From Meandrina meandrites (Eukaryota; Cnidaria; Anthozoa; Scleractinia; Meandrinidae), in contig OY855903.1 of the NCBI GenBank assembly GCA_963693305.1, forward strand, positions 37,705,251 through 37,769,250: a stretch of DNA of 64,000 nucleotides. Direction: 5' to 3'. The position numbers and the translations under genes are program-made. Of the stretch, positions 11,350 through 23,344 are shown one piece after another; the stretch's first letter is position 1; each line of letters begins with the position of its first letter. Below the pieces are notes generated by a model. The model did not search any database. It was not told where the DNA came from and saw only the letters and a program-made list of their open reading frames with translations.

Positions 11350-12249
11350 ACTGCAAAACAGGGTAAATTTCGCGAGTAGAAATTACTGCGGCTACTAAAT
11401 TTGGCGATTTGCAAAAAATTGCAAAGATTATTTCCCGCAATAAATAGCAGCCTTAAGGTAATTGAATGTACTAAATGAATTCACAAAAAAGAAGAATCAA
11501 ATTTGAAATTATCAAGCCCCCACACGTACGCATTGCGGACCTATTTTTAAATGGACGATAGTAGCTAAAAAAAAAGAAGCAACTGTTACGTTACGGCACT
11601 ATTATGCAGCATTGTGCTCTATGCTCCACCTACAGAATCCTACTCGAAATTATGCCAGCATAATTTGTCAATCCCTGGTTGAAACTCCTTTTCAACTAAA
11701 ATGTAAGCTACGCAGTAATTATGTTTCTATGTGGGGGTCTGATGCTTTTGTGATCATTCATAAGTGTGAATTATTAGCAAAGAAATGTCATTAACAACTT
11801 TGTATTTTTGTATTTCAATGTGAAATAACAATTTTGGAGACATGTTTTGGGGACAAAATTTTTTTATTTGGCATCTGAAAAAACTGCTTAGTCAACACTT
11901 GGCATCTGTACAAAATTAATTAATTTCTTTCCTGGACATTCAGTCTTACAAAATTGGCTTATTCTGATTTTGATTAAGTCAAACACCCTAAAAGCCATTG
12001 TTTGTAATGTCTTTTGGTGCTGGTCTCAATTTTTTTGTTTTTGTGAGAACTGGCTGATGATGATGGTGAGACTGGATGTTTCTTAATATGAGGCAGGTTT
12101 TTAATCTGCAGCTGTAGCATTCCATCCCTTGTGCCTTCCACAGTAGTTGCTGTTAATTAAAGTATGAGCTGTGCACTGCTGCCCCTTTTTGCATCCACTT
12201 TAAAAGACTGCTAAACATTTCTTGGTTAGATCCTTTTGCTTGGATGTTG
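11350..12249. other. AT-rich region without a recognised gene
   Basis: Both strands show many stops. On minus, about 12,200-11,990 has a few peptide-like runs that may be the decayed 3' continuation of the minus-strand remnant at 12,250-13,140. Nothing else supportable is seen. Confidence 0.3.
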
Positions 12250-13148
12250 GAAGGAATATTGATCCAAAGTCGATCTTGGTATTGTCTAGTGACCATATCA
12301 TCTGCTCGTCAATCTTGGTATAACCAAAGATAGACATGTCACCTTGTTGAACAATAGGGTAAGGTTTTTCAGCAGCCCTGCACAGGAAGACTGCTGCACA
12401 TGTTCTCTTGTATTTTTAGAGTAGAGCTTGAAGGCTGGGCACTTGATCTTGTGGTTCTCTGTGTAACCAAATTTTACTCTAAATAGAAGAGCAAGGGATA
12501 CTGTCAAGCTCCATTTGCACTTAATTGGCTGTTTTGTCTTGCTCTGGAAGATTCAACTGAGATTTCCATATCTTTACACAGTAGGCAGCAGATACCAAGC
12601 GAGTAGCTTGCTGGAACAACTTTTCTATGCCAGCCCATTGACTTAACTCTTTGCTTAACTTCAGAGACTGTCATGTACTTTAGTTGCTCTGATCCACAAA
12701 CAACCTCTTGCCGAAACAGAGAGCAATTTTTCTGGAAATATCTGCACTTGTACAACTGCTGCTATTTCGCAAAAGAAGGAAACAATTTGAAAGGCAGCAG
12801 ATTAGCCAAGGAATCAACAATCTTAGTTTCATTGTCTAGTTCTTGGGAGACAAAATCTTTGCCAACAAGTGACGTTAAAACTTGAACAAAAAAGGCTGGG
12901 CTCATGTTGTGAACATACTCAACATAGTCTCTGCACCCCATGTCTAACAGGTTGAACACAACTGTCTCAACTGGGTGTTGAAAATGAGAGAGTGATTGGT
13001 GGCTTGATATCCCTGTAACACATTTGTCTACATTGTAAGCTTAAAATTCCTGATCTGCTTTAGGAGGTGCAACAGCATGAAGCACAGAATCATTTTTCAT
13101 GTTCTTTCATGGCGTGCTAGTAGCAAGAGCCTTCAGGATGGTGTCTGC
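12250..13148 (-). pseudogene. Unidentified minus-strand coding remnant, 3' part
   Basis: Protein-like runs on minus include VFNLLDMGCRDYVEYVHNM, LVGKDFVSQELDNETKIVDS and YMTVSEVKQRVKSMGWHRKV, separated by stops and frame changes. It connects to 17,787-18,320: removing the LINE at 13,165-17,770 joins DKWAIVLED to ADTILKALATSTP across the duplicated 16-bp target. I do not recognise the family. It is a decayed multicopy-type gene, probably transposon-borne. Confidence 0.45.
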
Positions 13149-13164
13149 ATCTTCTAAGACAATT
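13149..13164. repeat. Target-site duplication, left copy, L1-like element 2
   Basis: The 16 bases ATCTTCTAAGACAATT recur exactly at 17,771-17,786 after the A-rich tail. Confidence 0.88.
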
Positions 13165-16100
13165 TTACTTGGATTGAAAAACAAAAAGCAGATATTGCGT
13201 TCCTACAAGAAACATACAGCACACCGGAAGTTGTCAACGAATGGAAATTTCGGTACCGGGGACAAATGTTTTACACTCACAGCTCCAACCACAGTAGAGG
13301 AGTTCTTGTACTTATTAGCGAGACACTTCAATTTGATGTAATATCTTTGAAAGAAGATATTCACGGCCGTTTTGTCACTATACAAGCTCTTGTCCAGGAA
13401 GCGCCCTTCTTATTACTTAATTTATATGCGCCTACAAAATGCTCAGAGCTATGTGACTTTTTCGAAATAATATCATCAGTTCTGGAAGATATGAATACAG
13501 ATTCCAGTTACAATATCATATTGGGTGGTGATTTTAACGTTCATTTTAATTCGACTCTTGATAATTTAGGAGGAAGGATGGTTGCCAAATCTTCAGTCCA
13601 AAACATTAAAGAACTCATGCTCGCACATGATCTGGTCGATATATGGCGATTACAAAACCCCGAAACCAAGCAATTCACCTGGTCTCAAAAAAACCCTCCC
13701 ATCAAGCGTCGCTTAGACTATTGGCTTATAAGTGACTCTAGTCAAGATTACATCTCTAAAACTAATATTATTCCTGCAATTAAGTCAGACCATTCAGCCA
13801 TAATCCTTAATCTAAACAGCTTCAAAGATCGTCCTTTTGGGCCATCGTACTGGAAATTCAACTCCAGTCTTCTCAACGATGAGGAATATGTTAGTATGAT
13901 AACATCACAATATCCTATTTGGCTTGCTGAATTTGCAGATGTCATTGGCAAACGTATCTTTTGGGACCTAATTAAATACAGAATAAGACAAGTAACAATT
14001 CGCTACCGTAAAAGTAAAAGCAAAAAACGCAAAGCTCGCTTGGCTGAAGCAGAAGAAAAAGTAAAAAATTGTGAAATGAAATATACTGCATTGCCGTCTG
14101 AAGATACCTCTACAGAATTAGAGCGGTCGAAACAGGAATATGAGTCTCTCTATGACTATATTATTCAGGGTAAAATCATTCGATCTAAAGCAACCTGGTA
14201 TGAGAAAGGTGAAAAAAATTCTAAATTCTTCCTTAATCTTGAGAGCAATAGAAGTGGTAAAACTTGTATTCGCCGACTGTTCGATAGTCAAGGGAAAATA
14301 ATGGTCAACTCGCAGCTTATATTGGACGAACTTAGAAGTTTTTATCAATTTGTACAGAAATCAAGATTACCAAGATATTGATGACATTTATGCTGATTTT
14401 TTTAATAATACAACTTTGCCTAAAGTGATGGAAGACACAAAATTGCTCTGTGAAGGTGTACTGTCCACTCAAGAATGTTACAATGCTCTGCAAACGGCAA
14501 GTCACCTGGAAATGATGGGCTAACCGCAGAGTTTTATAAAACTTTCTGGGATCTCCTAGGGCAACAGTTGACCGACTCATTAAACTATTCATACCTGCAC
14601 GGGGAACTTTCTAACACTCAAAAACAGGCAATAATAAAACTGATAGAAAAGAAAGAAAGGGGTAGGAGATATATAAAGAATTGGAGACCCATTTCACTGT
14701 TGAATGTTGACGTCAAAATTGCCTCAAGAGCTATTGCTTTACGCCTTGAAAAGGTTCTACCGGATATTATCAGCACCGACCAATATTCAAAACCGCTCCA
14801 ACCATTGATGATATAATGGAATATACCAAACTTACGAAAACGTCTGGTATTATGACTGCCTTCGATTTCGAAAAAGCTTTTGACTCGATCAGCTGGACTT
14901 TTTTGATCAAAACCTTGGAATCTTTTGGTTTTGGTGAGTCCTTTATAAACTGGGTTAAAACTCTTTATACCAATATTTCCAGTTGTGTACTGAACAATGG
15001 TTTTTCCACGCAGTTATTGGAGGTACAGAGAGGGGTTAGACAGGGAGACCCACTGTCTCCATACCTTTTTATTTTAGCCTTGGAGGTACTTCTCACAAAT
15101 ATTCAAGATGATTGCAGAATAAGGGGTATTGTGATTGGAAACAAGGAAACTAAAGTTACAGCTTTTGCCAATGACCTGACTTCCTTTGTAAGAGACATCC
15201 CATCTTCTAAAATACTGTGAGATACTCTTGAGAGATTTGGAACCTGTTCTGGGTTGAAGCTAAATAACAATAAGATGGAAGCTCTCTGGCTCGGTGACAA
15301 TTCCAATAATGGTCAACTACCTAATATAGACGAAGACAAAGTTAACAAACCTATGAAAATCTTAGGTATTTTACTTACGACTGGCGTAAGAAACAGGAAC
15401 TCGATTTTGATGCAATTTTAACTTCTCTAAGCAAGACTTTAAACAGTTGGCAATGGAGAAATCTTTCCCTGTACGGAAAAATTCAAATAGTCAAAACGTT
15501 TGCTATTCCAAAATTTATGTTTCAAGCATCTATAATTCCTTTAAACAAAGATATCTTAAAGCAAGCTAACTCTATAATATATAAATTTGTTTGGAAAAAC
15601 AAGGACAAAATTAAGCACCTAGCCTTAATTAGCGATTATGAATATGGAGGCCTACGAATGCCTCATATAGAATCAGTGATCGATACCCAACGTATCCTTT
15701 GTCTCAAAAAGTACGTTGACAAATATCCTAGCCCATGGAAACACTTCCTCACCTATATCTTAAAGAACCAGGGCGGAAAATTCATCATGCATTGCAATTT
15801 TAGTGTGTCGGACTTACCAAGGGACTTACCTAAATTTTATCTTGAATGCTTCGCTGCTTGGTGTAAGTTAGCACACAACAATATATTAACTGAGAAGAAC
15901 GTTCTCAGCAAAATCATATGGAATAATCGTTTTTTGAGAATCAACAAAGAGACGGTCTTCAGTGAAAAATTGGTTTCTAAAGGTATTCTCTGCATTGGTG
16001 ATATCCTATCAGCGCAAGGCAAGCTTCAGCCATGGCTGTTTTTTAAACATAAAGGGCTCGTGTTGAATGACTACTTACTATTACTTGGCATTTATAATTC

Positions 16101-17470
16101 TTTCCCCGCCCCTTGGAAAAACATCTTAAAGTCTTCCGATTCCACTCTAACTTAGCAAAGCATCAACCCAAAAGATCTGGATAACAATATATACATAGAT
16201 GGCGAAAACGTGAAACTAGAACAACTCATCACGAAAAAACTTTACTGGACACTGGTAACAAATATTCAACTTCCCCCGTCTGCTCAACAAAAATTCAACA
16301 ATTTATTTAGTGGCCACGCCCTTGACTGGAAAAAAATTTACATGGTTTCACACAAGGCAACCATAGACACAAAAACAAGAAGTTTTCAATATAAACTACT
16401 CAATCGCATTGTTTATACCAACAAATCTCTGTTTAAGATGAAATTAGTCGATTCTCCTATGTGTACTTTTTGCAATCTCTTAGAGGAATCCCTCGAGCAT
16501 CTCTTTTGTAACTGCAATTGTAGCAAAGAATTTTGGATGTCTGTTGTTTCTTGGCTAAATGGTGTAGGAATAGATTTAGATCTGTTAAATGAATTTGATA
16601 TTCTTTTTGGTCTGTTACATACACGATCACACTGGCTTCTGCTTAAGGAGGCTCACAATGGTTTCCAGCACTTTTCCAGTTCTTAAACTTTGATGAGTCA
16701 GTACCACAAATCGTTATCAGTTGCTACTACAATAATGATATCAAAAAAATTTCCAATCATTGGTGAACAAGTTGTAGCCATTTTCATGATGTTATTGGTT
16801 GCCATAGCAACAGTTTAGCCTGTAAAAAACACCCTTAATGTTGCCTTTAAGTGCTTATAACTCAAAAACGAGCACGGTGACCCCCATTTTTTATTATTGA
16901 ATAATGATAAACACGTTAAGATGCAACTTTTTGCAGAGTTAAAAAAATTTCTATCTAGCAGTTTCAGAGCCACCTTAAATTTCCGAAAATTTAAGGTGGC
17001 TCTATAACCGCTAGATAGAATTTTTTTTAACTTTGCAAAAAGTTGCATCTTATCATACTAATCATTATTCAATAATAAAAAATGGGGGTCACTGTGCTCG
17101 TTTTTCAGTGATAAGCACTTAAACGCAAAATTAAGGGTGTTTTTAACAGGCTAAACTGTTCACCAATGATTGGAAATTTGTTTGATATCATTATTGTAGT
17201 AGCAACTGATAACAATTAGTAGTACTGACTCATCAAAGTTTAAGAACTGGAAAAGTGCTGGAAACCATTGTGAGCCTCCTTAATCACATTATTATTATGG
17301 GAAAACAAGTAATATATCAAAGTCGTCTCAAAAAAGTAAACCTTTACTAACTCATTTAAAAAACAAACTTAAGAGTATAGAAAGAATAGAATGCAACATT
17401 GCCATAAGAAACAATAGACAAGAAATACATAACAAAAAGTGGCACCCTCTAGAGAACATCAGTTTAATTT
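13165..17470 (+). pseudogene. LINE ORF2, element 2, inactive
   Basis: Endonuclease motifs FLQETYS, LGGDFNV (about 13,524) and SDHSAI (about 13,789) are present. RT motifs are NGKSPGNDGLTAEFYK (about 14,495), NWRPISLLNVD, FEKAFDSISW and GVRQGDPLSPYLF (about 15,031). The catalytic YADD reads FANDL (about 15,165): the first Asp is Asn, which alone should kill the polymerase. Frameshifts lie near 13,200, 14,350, 14,490 and 14,790, with a stop at 15,218. The zinc motif CTFC..H..C is near 16,465-16,520. After removal of the foldback element the frame runs LLLNHIIIMGKQV to a stop at 17,468-17,470. Confidence 0.82.
16647..17279. mobile_element. 633-bp TTAA-flanked foldback element (MITE A) inside LINE 2
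   Basis: Almost the whole insert is one long inverted repeat of two arms of about 300 bp meeting near 16,985, with ends GGAGGCTCACAATGG...CCATTGTGAGCCTCC. It is bounded by TTAA at 16,643-16,646 and 17,280-17,283. Excising it with one TTAA restores the ORF2 frame. TTAA targets are typical of Kolobok and piggyBac superfamilies. No coding capacity. Confidence 0.85.
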
Positions 17471-17770
17471 AAATCGAAAACAGAAGGAGAACATCAGAAC
17501 GTCAATCCTCAGTTCAGTTTTTTTTCTCAACTATTTCTTTATTTATCTGTCTATTTATTTCTTTATTTCTTTATTTATTCTTTTCATCGCTTGGAACACA
17601 GTCTCCGACTTTGTGTAAATGTAAATGTAACATAGTAGTCAACATAGTAACGTCGATGTAAGTAAGTTTGTAAATGTAGTTATATCTATGTACCCATATG
17701 TAATCGTAAGTAAGTTAATGTTAGTTTTATGTAAGTGTCTGTAAAAAAATGTCATCCAATAAAAAAAAAA

Positions 17771-17786
17771 ATCTTCTAAGACAATT
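17771..17786. repeat. Target-site duplication, right copy, L1-like element 2
   Basis: Exact repeat of 13,149-13,164. Confidence 0.88.
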
Positions 17787-18320
17787 GCCCACTTGTCAAC
17801 AACTTCTGAGAACAGGAGCATGTAATAAAAAACTGCATGTTTTGCCTCTCCATGGCTGTCTACTGCCCCAAACCCAGTAAGTGTGGTAATGGTTTTGCCA
17901 TTGTAGTGGAGGATGAGAGGCACGTCATCTTTGCCACCTTTAGGTAGAGATCGGCCACCATCAAGAACAATACTGTATTCTTTGTTTGATGGTAGATATT
18001 TTAATAGAGAAGTTCAAAGCTCTTTGATAGTACATTGTAGACACTTATCTCTCACCGCCCTTGAACCTTTTATTAAGCCAATTGGTGGAGCATGACTGTC
18101 GTCAAGGAAAAGCCCTGGCTGGTAGAGCTGAAGCATTCTTAGGGTAATAAACTCTTTGTATGGGACCTTGTTTTTCTGAAAATGTTCCATCCTCTCCTGT
18201 CATTTCATAAAAGTGACAGATGGCTCTTCATTGCTGTGAAGGAGTGGCTTGATGTTCTTTGCAACATACCAGGAAGTGAGCTGCTCAGTGTAGTATTTTG
18301 TAGAAAAATGGAGCGTTGTT
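17787..18320 (-). pseudogene. Unidentified minus-strand coding remnant, 5' part
   Basis: Minus-strand reading gives YTEQLTSWYVAKNIKPLLHS, then LQLYQPGLFLDDSHAPPIGL, LDGGRSLPKGGKDDVPLILH and YNGKTITTLTGFGAVDSHGE up to the LINE junction. At least two stops interrupt it (near 18,205 and 18,028). It continues across the LINE at 13,164. The family is not recognised. Confidence 0.45.
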
Positions 18321-19913
18321 AAGCGTAAAAATAGTTTAAAATCACTGAACAACAAACGTGATAATTTTTATAACTTTTTAGCCTTGTAAACAATAATTTT
18401 ACCTGTCTTAGCGAATATTATGACAAACATGATAAAAGTTAATAACATTTACAACAATCACTGTGCTCATCAAGCAAAGTCAAATGTTATCAATAAAGGA
18501 AGCCATGCCAATAAACAACGTAATGTTATGAAAATAAGTCTATTTAGGGCCAATTCGCACTAGCGGACTAATTTTGTAACAATTGGTCGATTTCATCACT
18601 TTTGTGTCACTTGTTACAGAAAACAAGTGCGAATACGTTTTGTGAGACCGAGAACTTGTCCAACAATTCAGGAAAACAAAGAAGCAGTTGTCTTATGATT
18701 GGTCCGCATTGCATGCATGATACATGTTGTCAAACAATCATAAAAACAAGTGCGAACGACTTGTTGGGCAAGGGTAAATTTTGTTAAAACAGACAAATCT
18801 TCAAAGGGGCCGATGTCCTGCCTCAAGGCAGGACAATTCATGACAAGTCCCATTCCAATGCCCCTTGTAATGCCAGATAACAATACGTTGTTGATTGGCT
18901 GTTGTGTTTTGTCTGGATTGTACTAAAAAACAACACACGAAATTTTGCCATGATAGGCGGCAAAACACGTTTGTGTGCCGAGGTGAGGTCATGGAAGGAT
19001 GGTAATACCGGGGTTGGAACAAAAGAATGCTGAGGGAACCAGCTTGTGCTGATAAATGGGGGGGAAAAGAAATAGTTTTCTTGCAACATTTTCCCTGCGC
19101 GAGCACAAAAACATCAGTACACGTGCACGTCAAATGCAAATCGTTTTAAAATTTTTTGCCATGTGGACTTGCCTGATTATTTGATGTTTGCAGAAGACGA
19201 CCGTGCCGAGAAATGTACAAGGATGCCAGAAGCACGTGTGTGACGCAACGTGCGTCACGATAACAGGGCCCTCTTAACGCAAACACGCAACAACAAAGTA
19301 AAACATTAAACATTTAATACAAAAAAATAGCACTAAATAACAGTATTACTTAATTGAACTAATTACTATAATTACTAAATGTAAACCACATGCTAATATG
19401 TTAAAATAAAAGAAAAATGTTAATTACAAAAGAATGAAAACTGACGTTACAGGTTTATAACTTCTGCCAATGTTTTTTTTTAGTTTGTGTTCACCTTGCG
19501 TTTCTTTCACTGTCCTTGTTCTTTAACCCCCAAAAGACACACAACATCCAAATATCAATACCCTACCACACAACGTCGCTCTTTACTTGTTCCAAACTAC
19601 TGGCCAGGTAACTTTGTTTTCTGGTTCACTTCGCTACTTCGGACTCCGGCACTCTTTGTTTCTCCATCTCACTACGGTTTACTTTGTAATTCCGCGTCAG
19701 TCCGTTTTCTCTGGTTTACTTCGTAAATCCGCCTCACTTTGTTTTCTCTGGTTTACTTCTGGTTTAGGCTATTGAAATGAATTCTTTGGCTGTTTAATCG
19801 AAGCGAGTTCGGAGATTTGAAGGAAAATTAAATATTCGCTAAGGTAACCAATTGAGCGTGCCCATACTTGCAGGGGTTACGTCATTAGTAGGGAAAAAAC
19901 AACCTAGCTGAAG
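18321..19913. other. Non-coding, repeat-rich region
   Basis: Seen here: a near-palindrome GTCCTGCCTCAAGGCAGGAC at about 18,813, several copies of ACAAGTGCGAA around 18,560-18,760 in a block resembling a MITE, and a degenerate minisatellite at about 19,615-19,770 with units containing TTTTCTCTGGTTTACTTC. No convincing coding frame. Confidence 0.35.
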
Positions 19914-20275
19914 ATAACGTAAACCACAAATTGTGTGACTCGTGTGACTACTTTACTAGTTCCTTTACTCATAGCACAAAAAAACTAATCTTAACCGTGA
20001 CTTTTGAGGAAGAAAGTTGTTAATTAGCAAGAATGGAGCTTATTTTTAAAAGTCCGGTCATCGAAGCGTTGGATTCAAAGGGAATATTGAATACACTAAA
20101 ATAAGTATTATGTCAGACATGGAATGCGCTGATGTTGCAGGTTTCACTTTCGCTACGTGACAAATAACGTAAGCCTCGGATTATGTGACTCGCGTGACTA
20201 CCTTCCTAGTCCTTTACTCATAGTGCAAACAGCTTTAGTTTAACTGTGACTTTTGAGAAAGAAAACTTATTTGGC
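19914..20275. repeat. Diverged direct duplication, two copies of about 110 bp
   Basis: A block beginning TAACGTAAACCACAAATTGT (about 19,914-20,020) is repeated in diverged form from about 20,168 to 20,275 (TAACGTAAGCCTCGG...). Both continue through GTGACT...CCTTTACTCATAG and a CTGTGACTTTTGAG segment. Spacing is about 250 bp. Confidence 0.55.
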
Positions 20276-20284
20276 AAAAAATAT

Positions 20285-20735
20285 TAGCGCGGTTTTAAGT
20301 TGCTAGCAACTTCTTGTTCCTCAAAAACTTCTCCAGAAGGCTTACTATACGCAGCACCAGTAACAATACCAGCCACCCTATTGGAGACTTTTGCTAAATT
20401 TGTCCCCTATTGAGTCCCAGACAAGACAACAATAACTGAGAGAAGGCTCAATAATTGACCTATATAAAGTATCGATGTTCTCACTATTTAGAAAAGGTTT
20501 AACCTTTTTCAGTATTCGTAAGTTGGAGGACACTTTGCTTTACACTTTTCAAGTGACCTTCTCATGCATGTCAGGTTCTACTTGCCTAACATCCATATTA
20601 GCCAAGGAAGCTTCTATGTTTACGTCAAGAGCGGCAATTCTTTGTCTAGACCCTCTTAACATAAAATCTGTCTTAAACAAATTAAGAGTAAGTTTGTTGA
20701 CATTAAGCCAGGCGGGAATTTCATGATGATCAGAT
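20285..20735 (-). pseudogene. Non-LTR reverse transcriptase fragment (CR1/L2-like)
   Basis: On minus, AWLNVNKLTLNLFKTDFMLR and GSRQRIAAL match the post-palm region of CR1/L2-type RTs (the W..NKLTLN..KT.F pattern). Further on come LRILKKVKPFLNSENIDTLY and RSIIEPSLSYCCLVWDS, then NRVAGIVTGAAY after a frame change. Catalytic motifs lie outside the fragment. A dead fragment. Confidence 0.65.
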
Positions 20736-20749
20736 GGAATGTTTGAAGG

Positions 20750-21525
20750 ACCGGGAGTAGGATCATCTGGAGTATTTGTTGTCTCATGGCTCTTGCTGTT
20801 GATCAAACCCAAGCTGATCAATATATGCATGTGAAGGGATATATTTTTGGCCTTGTGTTGTTTGGCCCTGGCAACTACCGCCTTGCAGTCTTTAGAGAAG
20901 CACTTCGTGGAGTTATCTTTTACCTGTACATGACAATAGCCAACTGGGGTGTTGGTGGTAGTTCTGCCAAAGACACAGAACATTGAAGGGGATACTTGGA
21001 CAACAACAGGTAAATCCTTGGAGAGCTGGTCTACCAGTACAAGCTGCTGTTTAATGGCATCTCCACATTGATAACTGTCCCAATCACCAATAACAGAGAA
21101 ATAGCGCAATACATGGTGGAGATGCTTCTTTTACAGATTCAACATGAATACAACTAAAATTTTCAGCCATGTCACTGTTCACCATTATAGTGCGACTTTC
21201 CTTGCATTTTTGCAGTTCACAAATAACAGTTCCTTTTTTGGAGTCCATTACAACCAAGCGATGGCTGTCATGGGAACTAGTGTTACATGAATATATTTTC
21301 AATGAGGCATCAAGGAAGACTGGGAACCTCTAATGTTGGCTGTTTTCGAGGTATAAAGGATCCGCCAAGGAAGAAGCCACATTGAGGGCATTTCACTGGC
21401 TTGTACTGATTGGTATATGGATGCTGGCATTGGGAACAAGCTCCCTTTCCATGTTGGGAGAAAGGAGTTTGAAGTGATGTCTGGAAAAAATAAAAATAAA
21501 ATTTACGTAAAGAAAGCATAAACAA
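20750..21525 (-). pseudogene. Zinc-ribbon / SWIM-like multicopy protein remnant
   Basis: Minus strand: CSQCQHPYTNQYKPVKCPQCG is a CxxC...CxxCG zinc-ribbon, followed by GSFIPRKQ. After a one-base frame change comes IYSCNTSSHDSHRLVVMD, and after another comes GYCHVQ...KCFSKDCKAVVARAKQ..ISLHMHIL, which looks like a SWIM-type C-x-C..C-x-H arrangement with one Cys lost. It joins directly to the RT fragment downstream. I recall similar uncharacterised proteins in coral genomes but cannot assign a function. Confidence 0.4.
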
Positions 21526-21843
21526 TGTCTGATTCCACCATGAACTCGAATGTAAAAACCTGCGAGTGAGAAGCTAGTTTTTCCAGGTTAGCCTAAACAG
21601 GTTCTTACATAAATTAAAGTTAAATCTAGGCTATTTAAGTTGTTAATAGGTTCTTATTTACGAATTTTAGGCTTAATAGGTTCTTGAAAACGTTGAAAAG
21701 AAGTGTATAACTCCAGATGGATTACTGATATTTCCAGGGGGAACAGACTGCTATATTTAAGCTTAAATGAAGGGAGATTACTTACCATGGACACAATCGC
21801 AGATTCACGACGACAAAACAGCTAACAAACAATTCACATCTCC

Positions 21844-22330
21844 ACATCTGCTGTGTGGACTTCACCCACTTCAACGGGATCAACAATACTTCAAACAGCT
21901 AAGAAGGCGACAAATTTTACCTACTATCGTCCAAACAAAACAAGTCAAGCGTCCGACAAATTTCACGAACTATTGTCCACAGAAAAGAAGACAAGCATCA
22001 TATCAACACATAAGAAACAACTTCACATCTGCTGTATACACATCACCAACTTAAACTTAAACCGCCAACTTAAACCGGATCAACAATACTTCAAACAGCT
22101 AAAAAGACGACAAATTTCACCTACTATCGTCCAAACAAAACAAGTCAAGTGTCCGACAAATTTCAGGAACTGTCGTCCACAAACGACTTCACATCTGCTG
22201 TATGCACTTCACCAACTTAAACCGCCAACTTAAACTGGATCAACAATACTTCAAACAGCTAAAAAGACGACAAACAAGTCAAGCGTCCGACAAATTTCAC
22301 AAACTATCTTCCACAGAAAACAAGACAATC
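21844..22330. repeat. Tandem repeat, three units of about 160-200 bp
   Basis: Units begin with GGATCAACAATACTTCAAAC at 21,877, 22,077 and 22,237 and share AAACAAGTCAAG(C/T)GTCCGAC. The third is internally shortened. Frames through it are low-complexity Gln/Thr-rich and look incidental. Confidence 0.75.
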
Positions 22331-23005
22331 GAGCGATAATGTACATTTGAGCGCGTGATTGCAACTGGCTGCCACCTTTGCCACCTCGCTGATCAAATAA
22401 CCAATCAGAGGAGACCTTGTTGAAGCTGCGACTCTACCGACTGTACTCTGCGACTGTACAGACCTCACTGCATTTGGTCTGTACTCAAGACCTTGCTCAA
22501 GATTTGCCCATACAGACCTGCTCGGTTAATAAGAGCTAAGCAATATTGAGAACTTTTAGAACATTACTCATACACTTATTGAAAATCAATGAAATCATTT
22601 TAATGACTCCTGCTTGGTCTGAACTCGAGCTCTAAAGACACATAGATCAATGAGTTAATTGCAATGAAATAACTAATCATGCAATGTGCAATTAAAAGGG
22701 GGTGCAATATAATACAACATCTGTTGATTGATTAATTGCAGCCATTTTAATCTTTATATTTTATTTTTTATTAATTTATTGACTTGAAGTTTAACTCAAA
22801 AGTCCAACTCAAACTCGAACTCGAACTCGAACCCAAACTCGAGGGTTCAGATTCCCTTTGGTAGGACACTCTCACATTTGGCTCTAAATTGTTAAGGTAA
22901 AAATAAAGGCTTTGCACAACAAAATAAAATGGAAAAAGGTAAAATAGTTCTAAAGAGAAATGAAAATGAAATAATACGAAATAATCACTCAAAAATATAA
23001 AAATT
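22331..23005. other. Non-coding stretch with a hexamer microsatellite
   Basis: AT-rich DNA without a convincing frame. A GAACTC-type hexamer array occupies about 22,811-22,850. Confidence 0.5.
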
Positions 23006-23271
23006 TTATTGGCAGTTCTTGGCCACTATACTGTTGGTTAACAGATGGCATTGTCTCAAAATTACCAAGTACTTTGACGCAGGGTTGTCATGCTTTTCAC
23101 GGGGCACATTTAGTGCTTGCTCCAATGCAGCCATAGTAGCAAAAGGTTGAACACCGCCGCTGAGCAAGAAATGAGCTGCCGCAAGTAGGTGGTAGCATTC
23201 TTGACCAATGACAAGTGGGCCGCCTTCTTTAGGTCTTCCAAATCTTTCTGTAACTTCACGATACCAGACAC
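23006..23271 (-). CDS. Possible terminal exon of an unidentified gene
   Basis: On minus, a clean acceptor (AATATTTATAG) at 23,272-23,274 precedes an 88-residue frame reading VWYREVTERFGRPKEGGPLV, then ECYHLLAAAHFLLSGGVQPF and ending at a stop. Composition is protein-like. I do not recognise it and see no upstream exon. Confidence 0.3.
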
Positions 23272-23344
23272 CTATAAATATTGTACAAGACCTATGGCTC
23301 TCTCTATTAGAATCACATATCCCCAATGGCTGGGCGTTTTTTTA

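Larger units (their letters stand above)
13165..17770 (+). mobile_element. L1/Tx1-like retrotransposon, 5' truncated, element 2
   Basis: A 4606-bp LINE between exact 16-bp target duplications. It begins inside the endonuclease domain of ORF2 (first recognisable residues TWIEKQKADIAFLQETYS), so ORF1 and the 5' UTR are missing, as is usual for 5' truncation. The 3' UTR (17,471-17,756) ends in GTCATCCAATAAAAAAAAAAA. It sits in the minus-strand remnant and contains the foldback element at 16,647-17,279. Confidence 0.87.
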
